Assembly (NCBI GenBank): GCA_023055355.1
Contig: JALJCS010000001.1
Span: 110,870,381 to 110,934,380, forward strand
Direction: 5' to 3'
DNA length: 64,000 bases
Source: Agelaius tricolor
Taxonomy: Eukaryota; Chordata; Aves; Passeriformes; Icteridae
Shown here one piece after another: positions 48,570 through 58,293 of this stretch. A program made the translations under genes and the position numbers. Below the pieces are notes generated by a model, which was not told the origin of the DNA, did no database searches, and was given only the letters and a program-made list of their open reading frames with translations. Positions within the stretch are counted from its first letter, which is position 1. Every line of letters begins with the position of its first letter.

Positions 48570-50619
48570 TTTTTCTCATGGTTCCCAAAAATACAATTAA
48601 TATTTTTCAGCTTTCAGACCATGGAACTAACACTTGAAATTAAAGGCATTTTCCAGACAGACACTATTTCATTCTTATTTTCCCTTTTATTCTCCTTATA
48701 GTTTAGGCACAACACAAATCAAAATACTTGTTTAGGGCATTTTCCACAGCTCTTTGAATTCCAGGGAAAGAATTCCATTGACTTAAGGTGATCTTTGAGC
48801 AGGTCCCTCATTCAAGGGAGTACTAGTCTTTTACTGCCTGACCCCTGCACCTTCACCAGTGTGCTCAGGCCCACAGAGGTCAAAGAGACAACTGGCTTAG
48901 ACAGGGATTACTGGCAAGAGTCTGGGATGCAGAATGGGGCTCACAGTGAGCTCCACCAGCACATTCATTATCAAGCCTCTGGTAGCTATTGTCAGGTTGT
49001 GAATGATGTCTCCTCTACCAGACACCTCATTCCAAAATCAGATCCTGCAGGAAAGATCTTATTTCTGGAAAGAAATTAGAAAAAAAGTAAATTAAAAAAT
49101 CCTTCTTCAAAATGAATTTTAATGCCTGGTTTTAAAGTAATAGAAATCCCAAAATCTCTTGCTTTTATGCATGAGCTATTATGATCAATTGGGAAATTAA
49201 AATATGTTTTTAAAGCATAAATACCTATTCCCTCGATGGAATCTTATGTCTCTGAAGTAGCTGGCTTCAGTTTTGGGGATACATCTTATGCATTTTAATA
49301 GCAAATGCCTGAATACTGAACCAATAAAAAATATATAGTGGTTTCTTCTACCAACCCAGGATTCTTGGGTCAATACAAGTCCCTTTTTCAAATACGTTAG
49401 CAAATATATGTGTTCAGTGAAAATTATATATTACTTAAGCCAAATACAGATTTATTTGAGCTATTCAGAGCAATTTCAGGCTCTTGAGAAAAGAATATCT
49501 TTAAAATATTAATGGTATTACACCTAATTTTAAAGTGTTGAGGCTACAAACTCAGTGTAAGTGGTAAAAAATCCATGAAAATATGCATCCATGAAGACAC
49601 ACAGGTGGGGGAAAAATGGGAGAAGCCATCAATACGAGAGTCATGAGCTGAGGGCAAAGATGTCAGCCTTACCTATGAATTTACTCTTTTAAGTTTGTGA
49701 CACAACTTCAATGTTATTTAAACACATAGTAGGGCACAGTGTTTAATTAGGTAAAGAAACTTGCTCACAATTACTGCCACTGCATAAGTGCATGAGCAGA
49801 GTGAAGCACACTCAATAATCCAAAGAACCTGACACTGTATTATTTATTGGAATGTCTGCATTAATTATGGATGATTCTAATATAAGGTACATCTTTAATA
49901 CATCACAGTCTACAGATGTTTTCATTCTCCACTACCAGAGAGAAGTTTAATTATAAGATTTTGCCTCATGCATTGAAAGGCATCCCGAAAATAACATGGA
50001 TAATGTCTTCTTAGCCAGTTCATGATCAGCAGAGTTTCTAAAATCCTAGTTTAGCTGGCTACATGTGGAGAGTTTGGTTTGGACTTGCCTTGTGGGCTAA
50101 AATTGGCAAGAGGAAAAAAAAATAGAGCTTTCAATGGGATTCACCAGGTAACTGCAGGATTTTCAGTTCCATCACCAACGCTTTCTCCTGAGCAGCAAAA
50201 TCTAGGGCTGTGATGAGAATTTCCACTGAATTTTAATGTTTTAATGCAGAACCCCCACCACACAGGGAACTTTCCTCTTGCCTTGGTTGAGTATGGGTAT
50301 TATGCTACATCAAAGAGCAGGAATATCCCATAGAGCTTCCCGTTCTGCTCTCTGTGGAAGTAGGCTTCAGATCTTCTCTTCAGTACCTAGGTTTTTAAAA
50401 AGGCAATGAAAAAGTCTCACAAATTTTGCTGAAAAAACGCTGTTTTTAAGCAAAATATGGACTTCAATTTGAAGAGCTAAGTGAAAATGATGGAGAATTG
50501 TTTTCCAAAGTCTACATTTTTCCACTATTTCACTCTTGTCCTGAGGAATATCCCTGTTGAAATCCACAAGGTTTTACATGAATTATTAGGTTCAGAGGGC
50601 AAGGTTCAAATGTTTATAT

Positions 50620-50807
50620 CACAATATTATAGAATGGGTTGGGTTGGAAGAGACCTTAAAGATCACCTTGCTCCAACCCCCTGACATGGACATGATACCT
50701 TCCATCTATGCCAGGTTGCTCCAAGCCTCATCCAGCCTGGGCTTGGACACTTCCAGGGATGGGGGATCCACATCTTCTCTGGGCAACCTATTCCAGTTCT
50801 TCAAGAA
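50620..50807 (-). mobile_element. CR1 LINE 3' fragment, minus strand
   Basis: Starts 'tcacaatattatagaatg' and 'ggttgggttggaagagac', then 'cttaaagatcacc', 'ctccaaccccctgacatg', 'ccaggttgctccaagcc' and 'cttctctgggcaacctat'. The orientation is reverse. It is 5'-truncated. Confidence 0.95.
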
Positions 50808-53429
50808 ATGGAGCAAAAATTTGAATGGGGACTCCTGTTAATTTTCAAGTCACATTTTGGGGCTTTTCACCATTATGTGGTTTCCTAGAATCAGGTTTCA
50901 TTTTGCTCTATAGTTAAATTTGTAACCTCATCCCATTCCATGAACAGAGATGGTTATGTCTGTGTTTCCTTTTAACAGTTTCCAGCATGTTATTAATAGT
51001 GGAAATAACTTACAACAACAATAATGCTGGAGAAATCCTCAGTGAAGCAGAAAGGGTGGCCAGAGCAATGAAACACATGATTACAACTTGGAAAAAAAAC
51101 ATTATCATAGAGAAAGATTCTTTAAGGGACAATTTCTGGCTTCTTCCTTGATATAAACTTGAGGGCACAAAATGTCAGTAGGATATCTGTGAATTCTTCT
51201 TTTGCCAATATTTAAAAGCCTCAATGGCTTATAAGCAAAGGGGCTGAGGAGCTACTGATGTGCAAGAAGCCAAGGTTCTCACAGAGAAGAGGAATTAGAG
51301 CCTAGTTGTGTTTGTAATTATAACCAAACCTCCCTTTTCAGAGCTGCAAACCACATAGGATATGAGGAATTAGATGCCAGGGGGGAAAAAGAGATTGTTA
51401 GAGGATTTTCCAAAATTATTTTGATTCTGTTTCTCACAGCTGCAAATACCTTCAGATAGCCACAGAATCAGAAAAGGATTTAAGGGTAAAAAGGTGACCT
51501 ACAGGAGTGAGATGGATCAGGTAAAAGGAAAAGAGGTCTGAGAGGATTACCTGAGGAAGGAGAGCAAGTCTAAGAGATGGGAGAGCAGCCAGATTGTGGA
51601 ATGAGAGAACTGCACAAGAGAGCAAGACAAATACAGTAATAGGACATTCTTCAAGTACAGAAGAGGTCACTGGAAAACAAAAACTTCTTCTGCTTGACAG
51701 AAGAAGTAGTGTTTGCTTTCAAGGGAAAGCTGGAAGAGGAAGGGAGGTTTTTCTTTGTCTCGGTATTTGCAGAACTGGAGCAAGGACAGCTGCCACAGAC
51801 AGTCAGCATGTTACCCCCCTAAGGGATGCAGGAGAGATGCTGAAAGAAATTAGGAACATGGCAGTAAAAGGCACTGGCAAAACCAGTGTTGTGTGAAGAT
51901 TGAAAGGGGGGAAATCCCAAAAGGGGGAAGAGTGGAGGCAGCCTGTTTTTCTTGTTGCAGGTGCCCAGAGGAGGGAGGGAAGGTGGGTAGACAGCTTGGT
52001 AACAAAACAGTGGTGACAAAATAAATGCCTTAAAGCAGGAGTGTGTGTAAGACCAGGATACACCAGAGGCTGTTGGAAAGGAGAGGCCTCCATGGAGCAG
52101 GTACAGCCCTAGGAGCCTTCTAAGAAGGGGCCCTAGGCAGAGTCCCCAGGAGGATCTCCACACCTCCACAAGCCTAAGCCAAGAGGAGCTGTTTTCTTGG
52201 GGTCTGGCTGGAGAGCAAAGACAGATGGGATGGGGGACTCAGCAGCTCAGGGAGCTGTGGGAAAACACCCAGAGAGGGAGAAATTCAATGATCAGAGGAG
52301 TGGAGAGGATAAGCATGAGGAGCAGCTCCGTGAAAGCAAAATTGTGGCTCTATGGGAGGGGGCTTGAAGCAGAACTAGAGAAGTCACATCATCAGGACTC
52401 TTAGCACAAGAAATAGGAACAGGCAGCAAACAGATAGCATGGAAGAAAGAGACTAAGGAAAATGAGGATGGGAGAAGTTAACCAGTAAAATTAATGGAAA
52501 GGGGTCTCTCACTGACAGGCAGTCAATGGACCACCCTCACCATTGTCACCAAATACCTAGAAAGTAAGTTTGCAATCCTGTGGCCACAAATTCTGCCCTA
52601 CTGACCTTTGCATGGAATGGTGTGAATGGCATTCACTGCAAACAAGCAATGGTCTGGTTTACAGCCAGGCAATATTGATCAATGTTGACACCTTTGAAGC
52701 CACCTCACCTCTCCCTTTCCATTTGCTCTGAATAACACCTGGCTTGAAATACAGCTGCTCTCAAGTCTTCATGAAAGCCTCAACAAGCAGGAAACCTTGC
52801 TGCCATCAAAAAAATGACTGAAGACACCAGATATACTCTTTAATTTTTTTACTAATATTTTCACAACATTTTAATTGCTTGAAAATGCATTTTCAGTCCC
52901 AAAATGTTGCCTTTCAGCTGTTGTGGTGATACAGAATAGAAATTTGGAGGAGGAGGAAACATGATGGTGGTAAACTGTGTCCAGAGGGCAGGGAAAAATC
53001 TATTGCAGGACATCTTTTGTCTTGAGACTTGAAGAAAACCACTTCAAAACTCCCCATTTCCATTGCCCATAGCTACACTCAGTGAACTCCAATATGAAAT
53101 CATTCTCCTTGGCAGAGGAAAAGCAATGTAATGTAATTTGGGTCCTGAAAATAATGATTCTTAAAGAGAAACAGGAAAAAACCACATCTCTCTCACACAG
53201 AGAGGTTTGCTTGGAAATGCAGGTGGGTAATCTGGGGGTGTGTGTGGAGGGGGTTTACCAGCTCCCTCCTTCCCACCTGCAGGAGTCTGGGCTGTCCGAG
53301 GGCTTTCCCTTCCTGTGAAGTTCAGAGAAGGGAGATGGGGTGGTGAGGCTCAGCACAGAGGGGGTCATGATCAAGTTCAGCCCCTCTGCCAGACAAGAGG
53401 GAGGAGTTCAATGGAGAGGAAAAAGAGAT
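50808..53429. other. Intergenic DNA; purine-rich 51.4-52.5 kb
   Basis: No exon is recognised. From about 51.45 to 52.5 kb the + strand is unusually rich in A and G (many 'gaggaag', 'agagatgg' and 'aaggagag' groups), which lets open frames of 72-116 codons persist, mostly on the minus strand. This could be an old repeat family that I do not recognise or simply purine-skewed unique DNA. Confidence 0.45.
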
Positions 53430-53439
53430 AAGAAAAAGA

Positions 53440-53514
53440 ATGGCCCATGCAGGGATCAAACTCACAGCGGTGGTGTTATCAGCACCGTGCTCTGATCTAC
53501 TGAGATAATCCAGG
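53440..53514 (-). pseudogene. tRNA-Ile-like sequence, probably a SINE head
   Basis: On the minus strand, 'ttatctcagtagatcagagc' resembles a tRNA D arm with A box. It is followed by a perfect anticodon stem-loop, 'cggtg-ctgataa-caccg', with anticodon GAT (isoleucine). Then comes a B-box-like 'gagtttgatccctgc' and a 3' end 'atgggcca'. The T stem has mismatches and the 5' acceptor strand does not pair with the 3' strand, so it is not a functional tRNA. Passerine genomes are known to carry a tRNA-Ile-derived SINE (TguSINE1 type) whose head looks like this. The 'gggccattc' just after the tRNA part fits my recollection of that family, but I cannot trace a clear CR1-like tail. Confidence 0.6.
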
Positions 53515-53544
53515 GTCAACAGCAATAGGTCTGCAAACAATGGT

Positions 53545-55502
53545 CAGCACCCAGGCATGAACAAAAGTGACCTCAGGGCTGCTTTTCTTTTGGGTCAGCT
53601 GAGCATTCCCAAAGCTCCAAGCCCTCAAATTTTAGGAACTTCAGAGGACAAAGGGGATGGACAGCAAAAAAACTTTTTCTGGCTGATGAACACCCTAGCA
53701 CTGCTGACTCCATCTGCCTGTGATGGTTTAACTACTCTCTGGTCTCATTCAGATGCAAGAAACTCTGGTAAAAGTCATCAGAAGTTTAGATCCAGCAAGA
53801 CCAAGTTTTGGTGACTTTCAGTTGGAGAAGAAGGCTCTTGATTAAGAATAAATTTAACTACTATTGGGTGACCAGCAAAATGCAGGAGCCAAAGCAGGAT
53901 GGAGCAATTAAAAGGAAAAATGTGATTTCAGGCTCCTAAATGCTGGGAAACGTTTGTAAGACAAGCAGGAGGTGAGAGAGCTCTGTGAGTCTCGGGAGCT
54001 GCTCTCCTGCAGCAGCCAGACGCCGAGCCCAGACTGTGTCCCTGCAGCAGCACCAGACACTTTGCACACTTCAATGAATCGGGGGAAGTGAGATGATCCC
54101 AGAGAGGAACATTTCATTTTCTTGTGTATTCGGCGTTTTATCCTTCAAAATCCCCACCCTTCCCAGCCCAGTCCGATTTTTCCAGATTCCTTAAAAAAAA
54201 ATTTAAAAAAATATAGAAAAAAAAATCTGTAGCTCAGAAGCAGAAGCAAACTTTAGGCAGGGGATAAACAACGTGCTCAGCCACAATGAAACTCAAGGCA
54301 AAGTCTGTCTGCTCTGTTCATAGCGCTGGTTGGAAAACCAGAAAGCTCCCAATTAACTTTCCTGAAAGATTTTTCTTTGGGAGCAATTAATAAGTGCTTT
54401 GCAGTTTGACTCGCGTTATTAATTGGATTGGGGGGAGTTAAAAGCGCAAACGGTCTATATGATTTTTTTCTAGGGTCTGTAAACGAAGCTAACAGATGGA
54501 ACTGACCAGTAACGTGCATCTGGCAAGCCGGGTTTCTTATAAACTTTCCTCCAAACAAAACCATTTTGGAGGCTTTGTTGTCGTTTGAAACGAAGTTGGG
54601 CTCCGGGCTGGCTGGGAGCGTGGCCCTGGGCTCGGCTGGGCTGCGTGTGCGTGGGAAGGGATCATGGAGGGGGAAGGGGTCGGGACGGGGGAAGATCTCA
54701 GGCAAAACCCATCTCCTGCAGCGGGGTGATCTCCTGGCAGCTCGGGCAGGGAGCTGGGGAGGCACCGGCCCTTGCGCCGGGCGCGTCCTGCGGGGTGATG
54801 TCCGCACCGCGGCACCCACGGCACAGAAAGGAAGGGAATGTGCCCCCACATCGCTCTCTCACGCCCGTGGTTTCCTGAAAATAAAACAAATGAGTGCGTA
54901 AAGGAGCGAGTGTCTCGTGGGGTGACTCGCTGGGAAGCGCGGCCGCCCCGCAGCGCCCCCGGTCACGGCGGGGCTCGGTGCGCTCCGCGCCGCCTCTGCC
55001 GCGGTCACCCGGTCCTGTCCCCATCCCCTCGCCGTCTGTGCCCCGCTCATGCTCTGAGCCGGGCCTGTTGGCCAGGTGCAGGGAAACCTTTTCTCATCCC
55101 CTCTCAGAAAAAAACAAAGCCACATAGACGGGACTGAAGTGGCACAGTGCAAATAACCAAAGTCAACAGACCTGCGGAGTGCTCTGCCATGAGTGTTTGG
55201 GAGGGTGCTTGTCTTCCTTCTCGGAGGGAAGGAATGTCTCTCCTGCCTCTCCCTCCATCGGGAAGGTGTGTTCACGGTGTGTTAACTTTTTTTTTTTTTT
55301 TGTCAGGTCTAAGCCTCCCTGCTCAAGGCTGGTGTGACTGATTCCAGTGCGCTCACCATGCCCCAAAGAGGTGTTGGAAAGGGCAAGTTGGTTAACAGCA
55401 TTGTGGTGGGTTTTGTCCTGTGTTTTTTTTCAATTCTCTCAAGTATCAAAATCTTGAGAAGATCAAACAAAATCTGAACTTGGAGAAAATTCTGGATTTT
55501 TT
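53545..55502. other. Intergenic DNA with CpG-rich zone
   Basis: The left half is ordinary AT-rich sequence. From about 54.58 to 55.07 kb the sequence turns GC-rich with many CpG sites ('ggccgccccgcagcgccccc', 'ctccgcgccgcc', 'tgcgccgggcgcg'), consistent with a CpG island lying 2.5-3 kb upstream of TFAP2D exon 1. Overlapping frames of up to 190 codons on both strands come from the low stop-codon density and have no domains. Confidence 0.5.
54575..55070. promoter_or_regulatory. CpG island candidate upstream of TFAP2D
   Basis: About 500 bases stand out from the AT-rich flanks by high G+C and frequent CpG. Developmental transcription factor genes are often flanked by several CpG islands, so this may be regulatory for TFAP2D or mark an unannotated 5' exon or divergent transcript. 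I see no recognisable coding exon in it. The call rests on composition judged by eye, not on a computed CpG ratio. Confidence 0.45.
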
Positions 55503-55558
55503 TTTTCAATTATATATTGGGGAGAAATATATAATTTTCAATTATATATTGGGGAGAA
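55503..55558. repeat. Direct duplication, 24-bp copies, period 32
   Basis: The segment 'ttttcaattatatattgg' plus 'ggagaa' occurs at 55503-55526 and again at 55535-55558, separated by 'atatataa'. The two copies are identical over 24 bases. Confidence 0.9.
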
Positions 55559-55588
55559 CTGTAGGAAATGCAAATAAGAAAAGAGCAA

Positions 55589-55735
55589 TTCCTTCCTTCC
55601 TTCCTTCCTTCCTTCCTTCCTTCCTTCCTTCCTTCCTTCCTTCCTTCCTTCCTTCCTTCCTTCCTTCCTTCCTTCCTTCCTTCCTTCCTTCCTTCCTTCC
55701 TTCCTTCCTTCCTTCCTTCCTTCCTTCCTTCCCTC
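55589..55735. repeat. (CCTT)n microsatellite, ~145 bp
   Basis: About 35 CCTT units, almost perfect, the longest simple array in the window. A GC-rich segment follows directly. Its complement is (AAGG)n, the opposite orientation to the two arrays at 22.9 and 48.5 kb. Proline-serine-phenylalanine-leucine and glutamate-glycine-arginine-lysine frames across it are artefacts. Confidence 0.97.
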
Positions 55736-57400
55736 CTTTCCCCGCTGGGCCGGGCGGGGCGGGGGTCTCGGGTGGAGCCCGTCTCCCCAGCAGCGCTCTG
55801 GAGAGGTGTGATGTGTTCCCGCTGCCCCCCCGCCCGCCGGAATACCCGCACTTTCCCATCTCAGACAATGCATTTCCATTCCAGTCGTGTGCCTTTGTCC
55901 ATTTGTAGGAAGAAAAGAGGGCTGAGTGACAGCTCCTGTTAGCCTGCATGAACAGATACCAATAAACCCTCCCAAAACCTGGACCTTAAAAAAAAAATAA
56001 ATAAATAAAGAGGAAAGAGCAAGGCAGGGAGCCACATGCCTCTTTGCCTCCGGCTTATTATTAAGACACCTTCGCAGCTTAAACGCTTAAACGCGACCCA
56101 AATTAAATGGCAATTAAAAGCAAGTTACACCCTCTCCTATCTCCAGGCTTATCTCGGGTGGAAGCTGGCCATCAGCAGAGCCTCCCCGTCGGGAAATGCC
56201 ATTTGGGCTGGCATCTTCGCGGAGGGTGTGTGAGCCCCCCCCGGCACCCCGAGCTCGCCCGGCAGCGGGCGGCGCCCCCGGGCGCTCCCCGGGCGGAGCC
56301 CGCAGTCGCTGCGGGGCTGGAGAGCCGCTACCCGGGGGCACAGGAGCAGGGGGGCGCCGAGCAGGCACACAGGACTCATTCCCCGAGTGGCAGCTCCTCG
56401 GACCGGTGTCACTAAATAAATAAATCACGTACCCCTTCAGCTTTGCCACCCAGGGCTACGCAGCCTCCGTGCGTTCCCATCTCCAAAATATATCGGCACT
56501 TGGAAATGTCGAACCAGCTATCAGTGGTCTTTAGCTCTTACGTCCCCTATCCCTGTTTTTCTTTCGCCTGTTACAGATGTAATTCCGTAGATCTATATGT
56601 ATTTTATGTATAATTCCATAATATCGTATGTCACTGCAGTGATACTTTGTGGTCTCACCCTAGTTTTATGTTTGAAAATGCTATTTAAAGAAGCCTGTAA
56701 GATAACATATTAGGCAGCTTTAAAAGCAGGTTGGAGTGTGGGGTGGACTTAAATTCGATGTAAATGAAAGGGTAAAAAAAAAATACAAACCCAAACCAAA
56801 ACAAACCACATAGTTTTCATTTAGGAAAAAAAAAATACACTTAAACAGACACACACACAAATGTGCAATCTTAGATTCTGGTCAGTATTTAGAAGCAGTA
56901 TAATCAACAGGAAGGAGCACTTACCTATTGAAAAGGATGGTTTAATAATATATATTTGTATATATTAGCTTTATGTCTTCCCAATAAAATGTACACAAAA
57001 TACCCCCTTCGATCAGATTAGTTCCCATATTAGCCTGGGTAAGAAAAAGCATTCTAAAGAGTGGAGGAAAAATTGTATAAAAATGTTGAAAGAACCTACA
57101 GTTCCTTATTAGGCGAAGATACAATATTTATTCCTTGTCTCCTGGGATGAAGCTCCTCTATCTATTGTCCTCCCAGTTCTCAGTGCTGATGCTTAATTTT
57201 CAAAACTTCTATATTACCAAGGGACCTACGACATCAGCCAAAGAAATACCCAGCAAGTACAAAATCTGATCCAGGGAGCAGCTTTTGTGCAGAGGGAAAA
57301 TTTTGTTCCTACAGGTTTTTAAGGAGGTGCATGGAAAAGCGAGAGATCTGATCTATGCAGATACATTGCAAATTCTCTCTGTCTGTAGAGATTTTTTCTA
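55736..57400. other. Upstream flank of TFAP2D, no exon recognised
   Basis: GC-rich patches with CpG occur at about 55.74-55.85 and 56.20-56.40 kb, with a short (AAAT)n near 55.99 kb and A-rich runs near 56.78 and 56.83 kb. The rest is AT-rich. It probably holds promoter or 5' untranslated sequence of TFAP2D in its right part, but no transcription start can be fixed. Frames in the GC-rich patches overlap on both strands and have no domain. Confidence 0.5.
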
Positions 57401-57419
57401 AAAAAAATTGGGGAAATAC

Positions 57420-57467
57420 ATGAACTTTGGATTTTTCAATTTTTTCCTTTTTTTTTTTTTTTTTTAA
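57420..57467 (+). other. Short upstream ORF before TFAP2D start
   Basis: An ATG at 57420 opens a 15-codon frame that ends in TAA at 57465-57467, just after the first T run. It is in the same reading phase as the TFAP2D ATG but separated from it by that stop. It matters only if the transcript starts upstream of 57420, which the sequence does not show. Confidence 0.3.
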
Positions 57468-57512
57468 ATTTGGAGAGGGGAGTTTTATCCAGAGTTGGGG
57501 GTTTTTTCCTCT

Positions 57513-57514
<2 letters not shown>

Positions 57515-57543
<29 letters not shown>
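57515..57543. repeat. Poly-T run (29 T) before TFAP2D start
   Basis: An uninterrupted T run that ends 14 bases before the TFAP2D initiation codon. A second T run of about 18 lies at 57448-57465. In the gene's sense orientation this gives a U-rich 5' leader if transcription begins upstream. Confidence 0.9.
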
Positions 57544-57557
57544 CGGAGAACCAAAAA

Positions 57558-57596
57558 ATGTCAACTACCTTTCCAGGTCTCGTCCACGATGCAGAG
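57558..57596 (+). CDS. TFAP2D: TFAP2D exon 1, coding part
   Basis: Thirteen codons, [13 protein letters not shown], ending in GAG at a GT donor ('gag|gtattt'), phase 0. The start is chosen because the peptide equals the known AP-2 delta N-terminus and the next exon continues it directly. There is an A at position -3 ('aaaaaatgt'), a reasonable start context. The 5' untranslated limit is not visible. The donor is followed within a few bases by a long TG-rich tract. AP-2 genes use alternative first exons in other family members, so an additional upstream first exon is possible. Confidence 0.93.
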
Positions 57597-58252
57597 GTAT
57601 TTTGTGTGTGTGAGAGTGTGTGTGTGTGTGTGTGTGAGTGCGCGCGTGTGTGTGGATGTGTGTGTGCATCTGTGTGTGTGTGTATGTGCCTGTGTGGTTG
57701 TTTCCATTTTTTTAAAATCCATATTGGACCGTTACGTTTAATTATAATCCGGCTTCAGAGATAACTTAAAGAAGTATAGAGAGAAAATTCGTTATGACAT
57801 CTGTCGCCAGCAAGGGCAACTCATTACCACGTTAAAACCGTTGCCAGAACGAAAATCAGAATAATACCCCTAATAATATAATGAAGTGGAGAGAAATCAC
57901 CACCAGCTCGCCAGGAATGGGGAGTTCTCGCTAAAAAGCAGGACTCTCCTTTCTTTCGAAACGCAGGGAAAAGAGGGGGGGAATTTTGGATCTGATTCGT
58001 TATTTTAAAAAGAAAGAAAAATAGGGGTTCAAAAAAAAAAAAAAAAAAGAAGGGAAGGAAGGAAGGAAGAAAGGAAGGCAAGCAGGCGGCAAAGCTTTCT
58101 CAATGTGTAACGCTGCAACATAGGGACGGGACTTGTGTGTATACTCGGTAGTTTCCTCTGTTTGATGACTTTTTTTTTGTGTCAGCCCCAGATATTACAG
58201 CTGTGATCAGGAGGTGGATGGATAGATGGATGGATAGATGAATGAATAGATG

Positions 58253-58293
<41 letters not shown>

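Larger units (their letters stand above)
47313..50619. other. Intergenic DNA, no gene recognised
   Basis: AT-rich DNA carrying a long T run at 48.17-48.21 kb and the (GGAA)n array at 48.5 kb. No exon or RNA gene is recognised. Confidence 0.5.

Noticed and set aside
54277..54851. A 190-codon minus-strand open frame and its overlapping partners
   Set aside because: It lies in GC-rich DNA with few stop codons, several long frames overlap on both strands, and none shows a domain, conserved motif or splice context.
55510..56035. Long frames of Pro-Ser-Phe-Leu or Glu-Gly-Arg-Lys repeats
   Set aside because: They are translations of the (CCTT)n array in different phases; a tetranucleotide repeat without stops is open in all frames.
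57427..57764. Frames reading through TFAP2D exon 1 into Cys-Val repeats
   Set aside because: They use non-ATG starts in the T runs and pass the splice donor into the TG tract. Only the 13 codons of exon 1 are coding.
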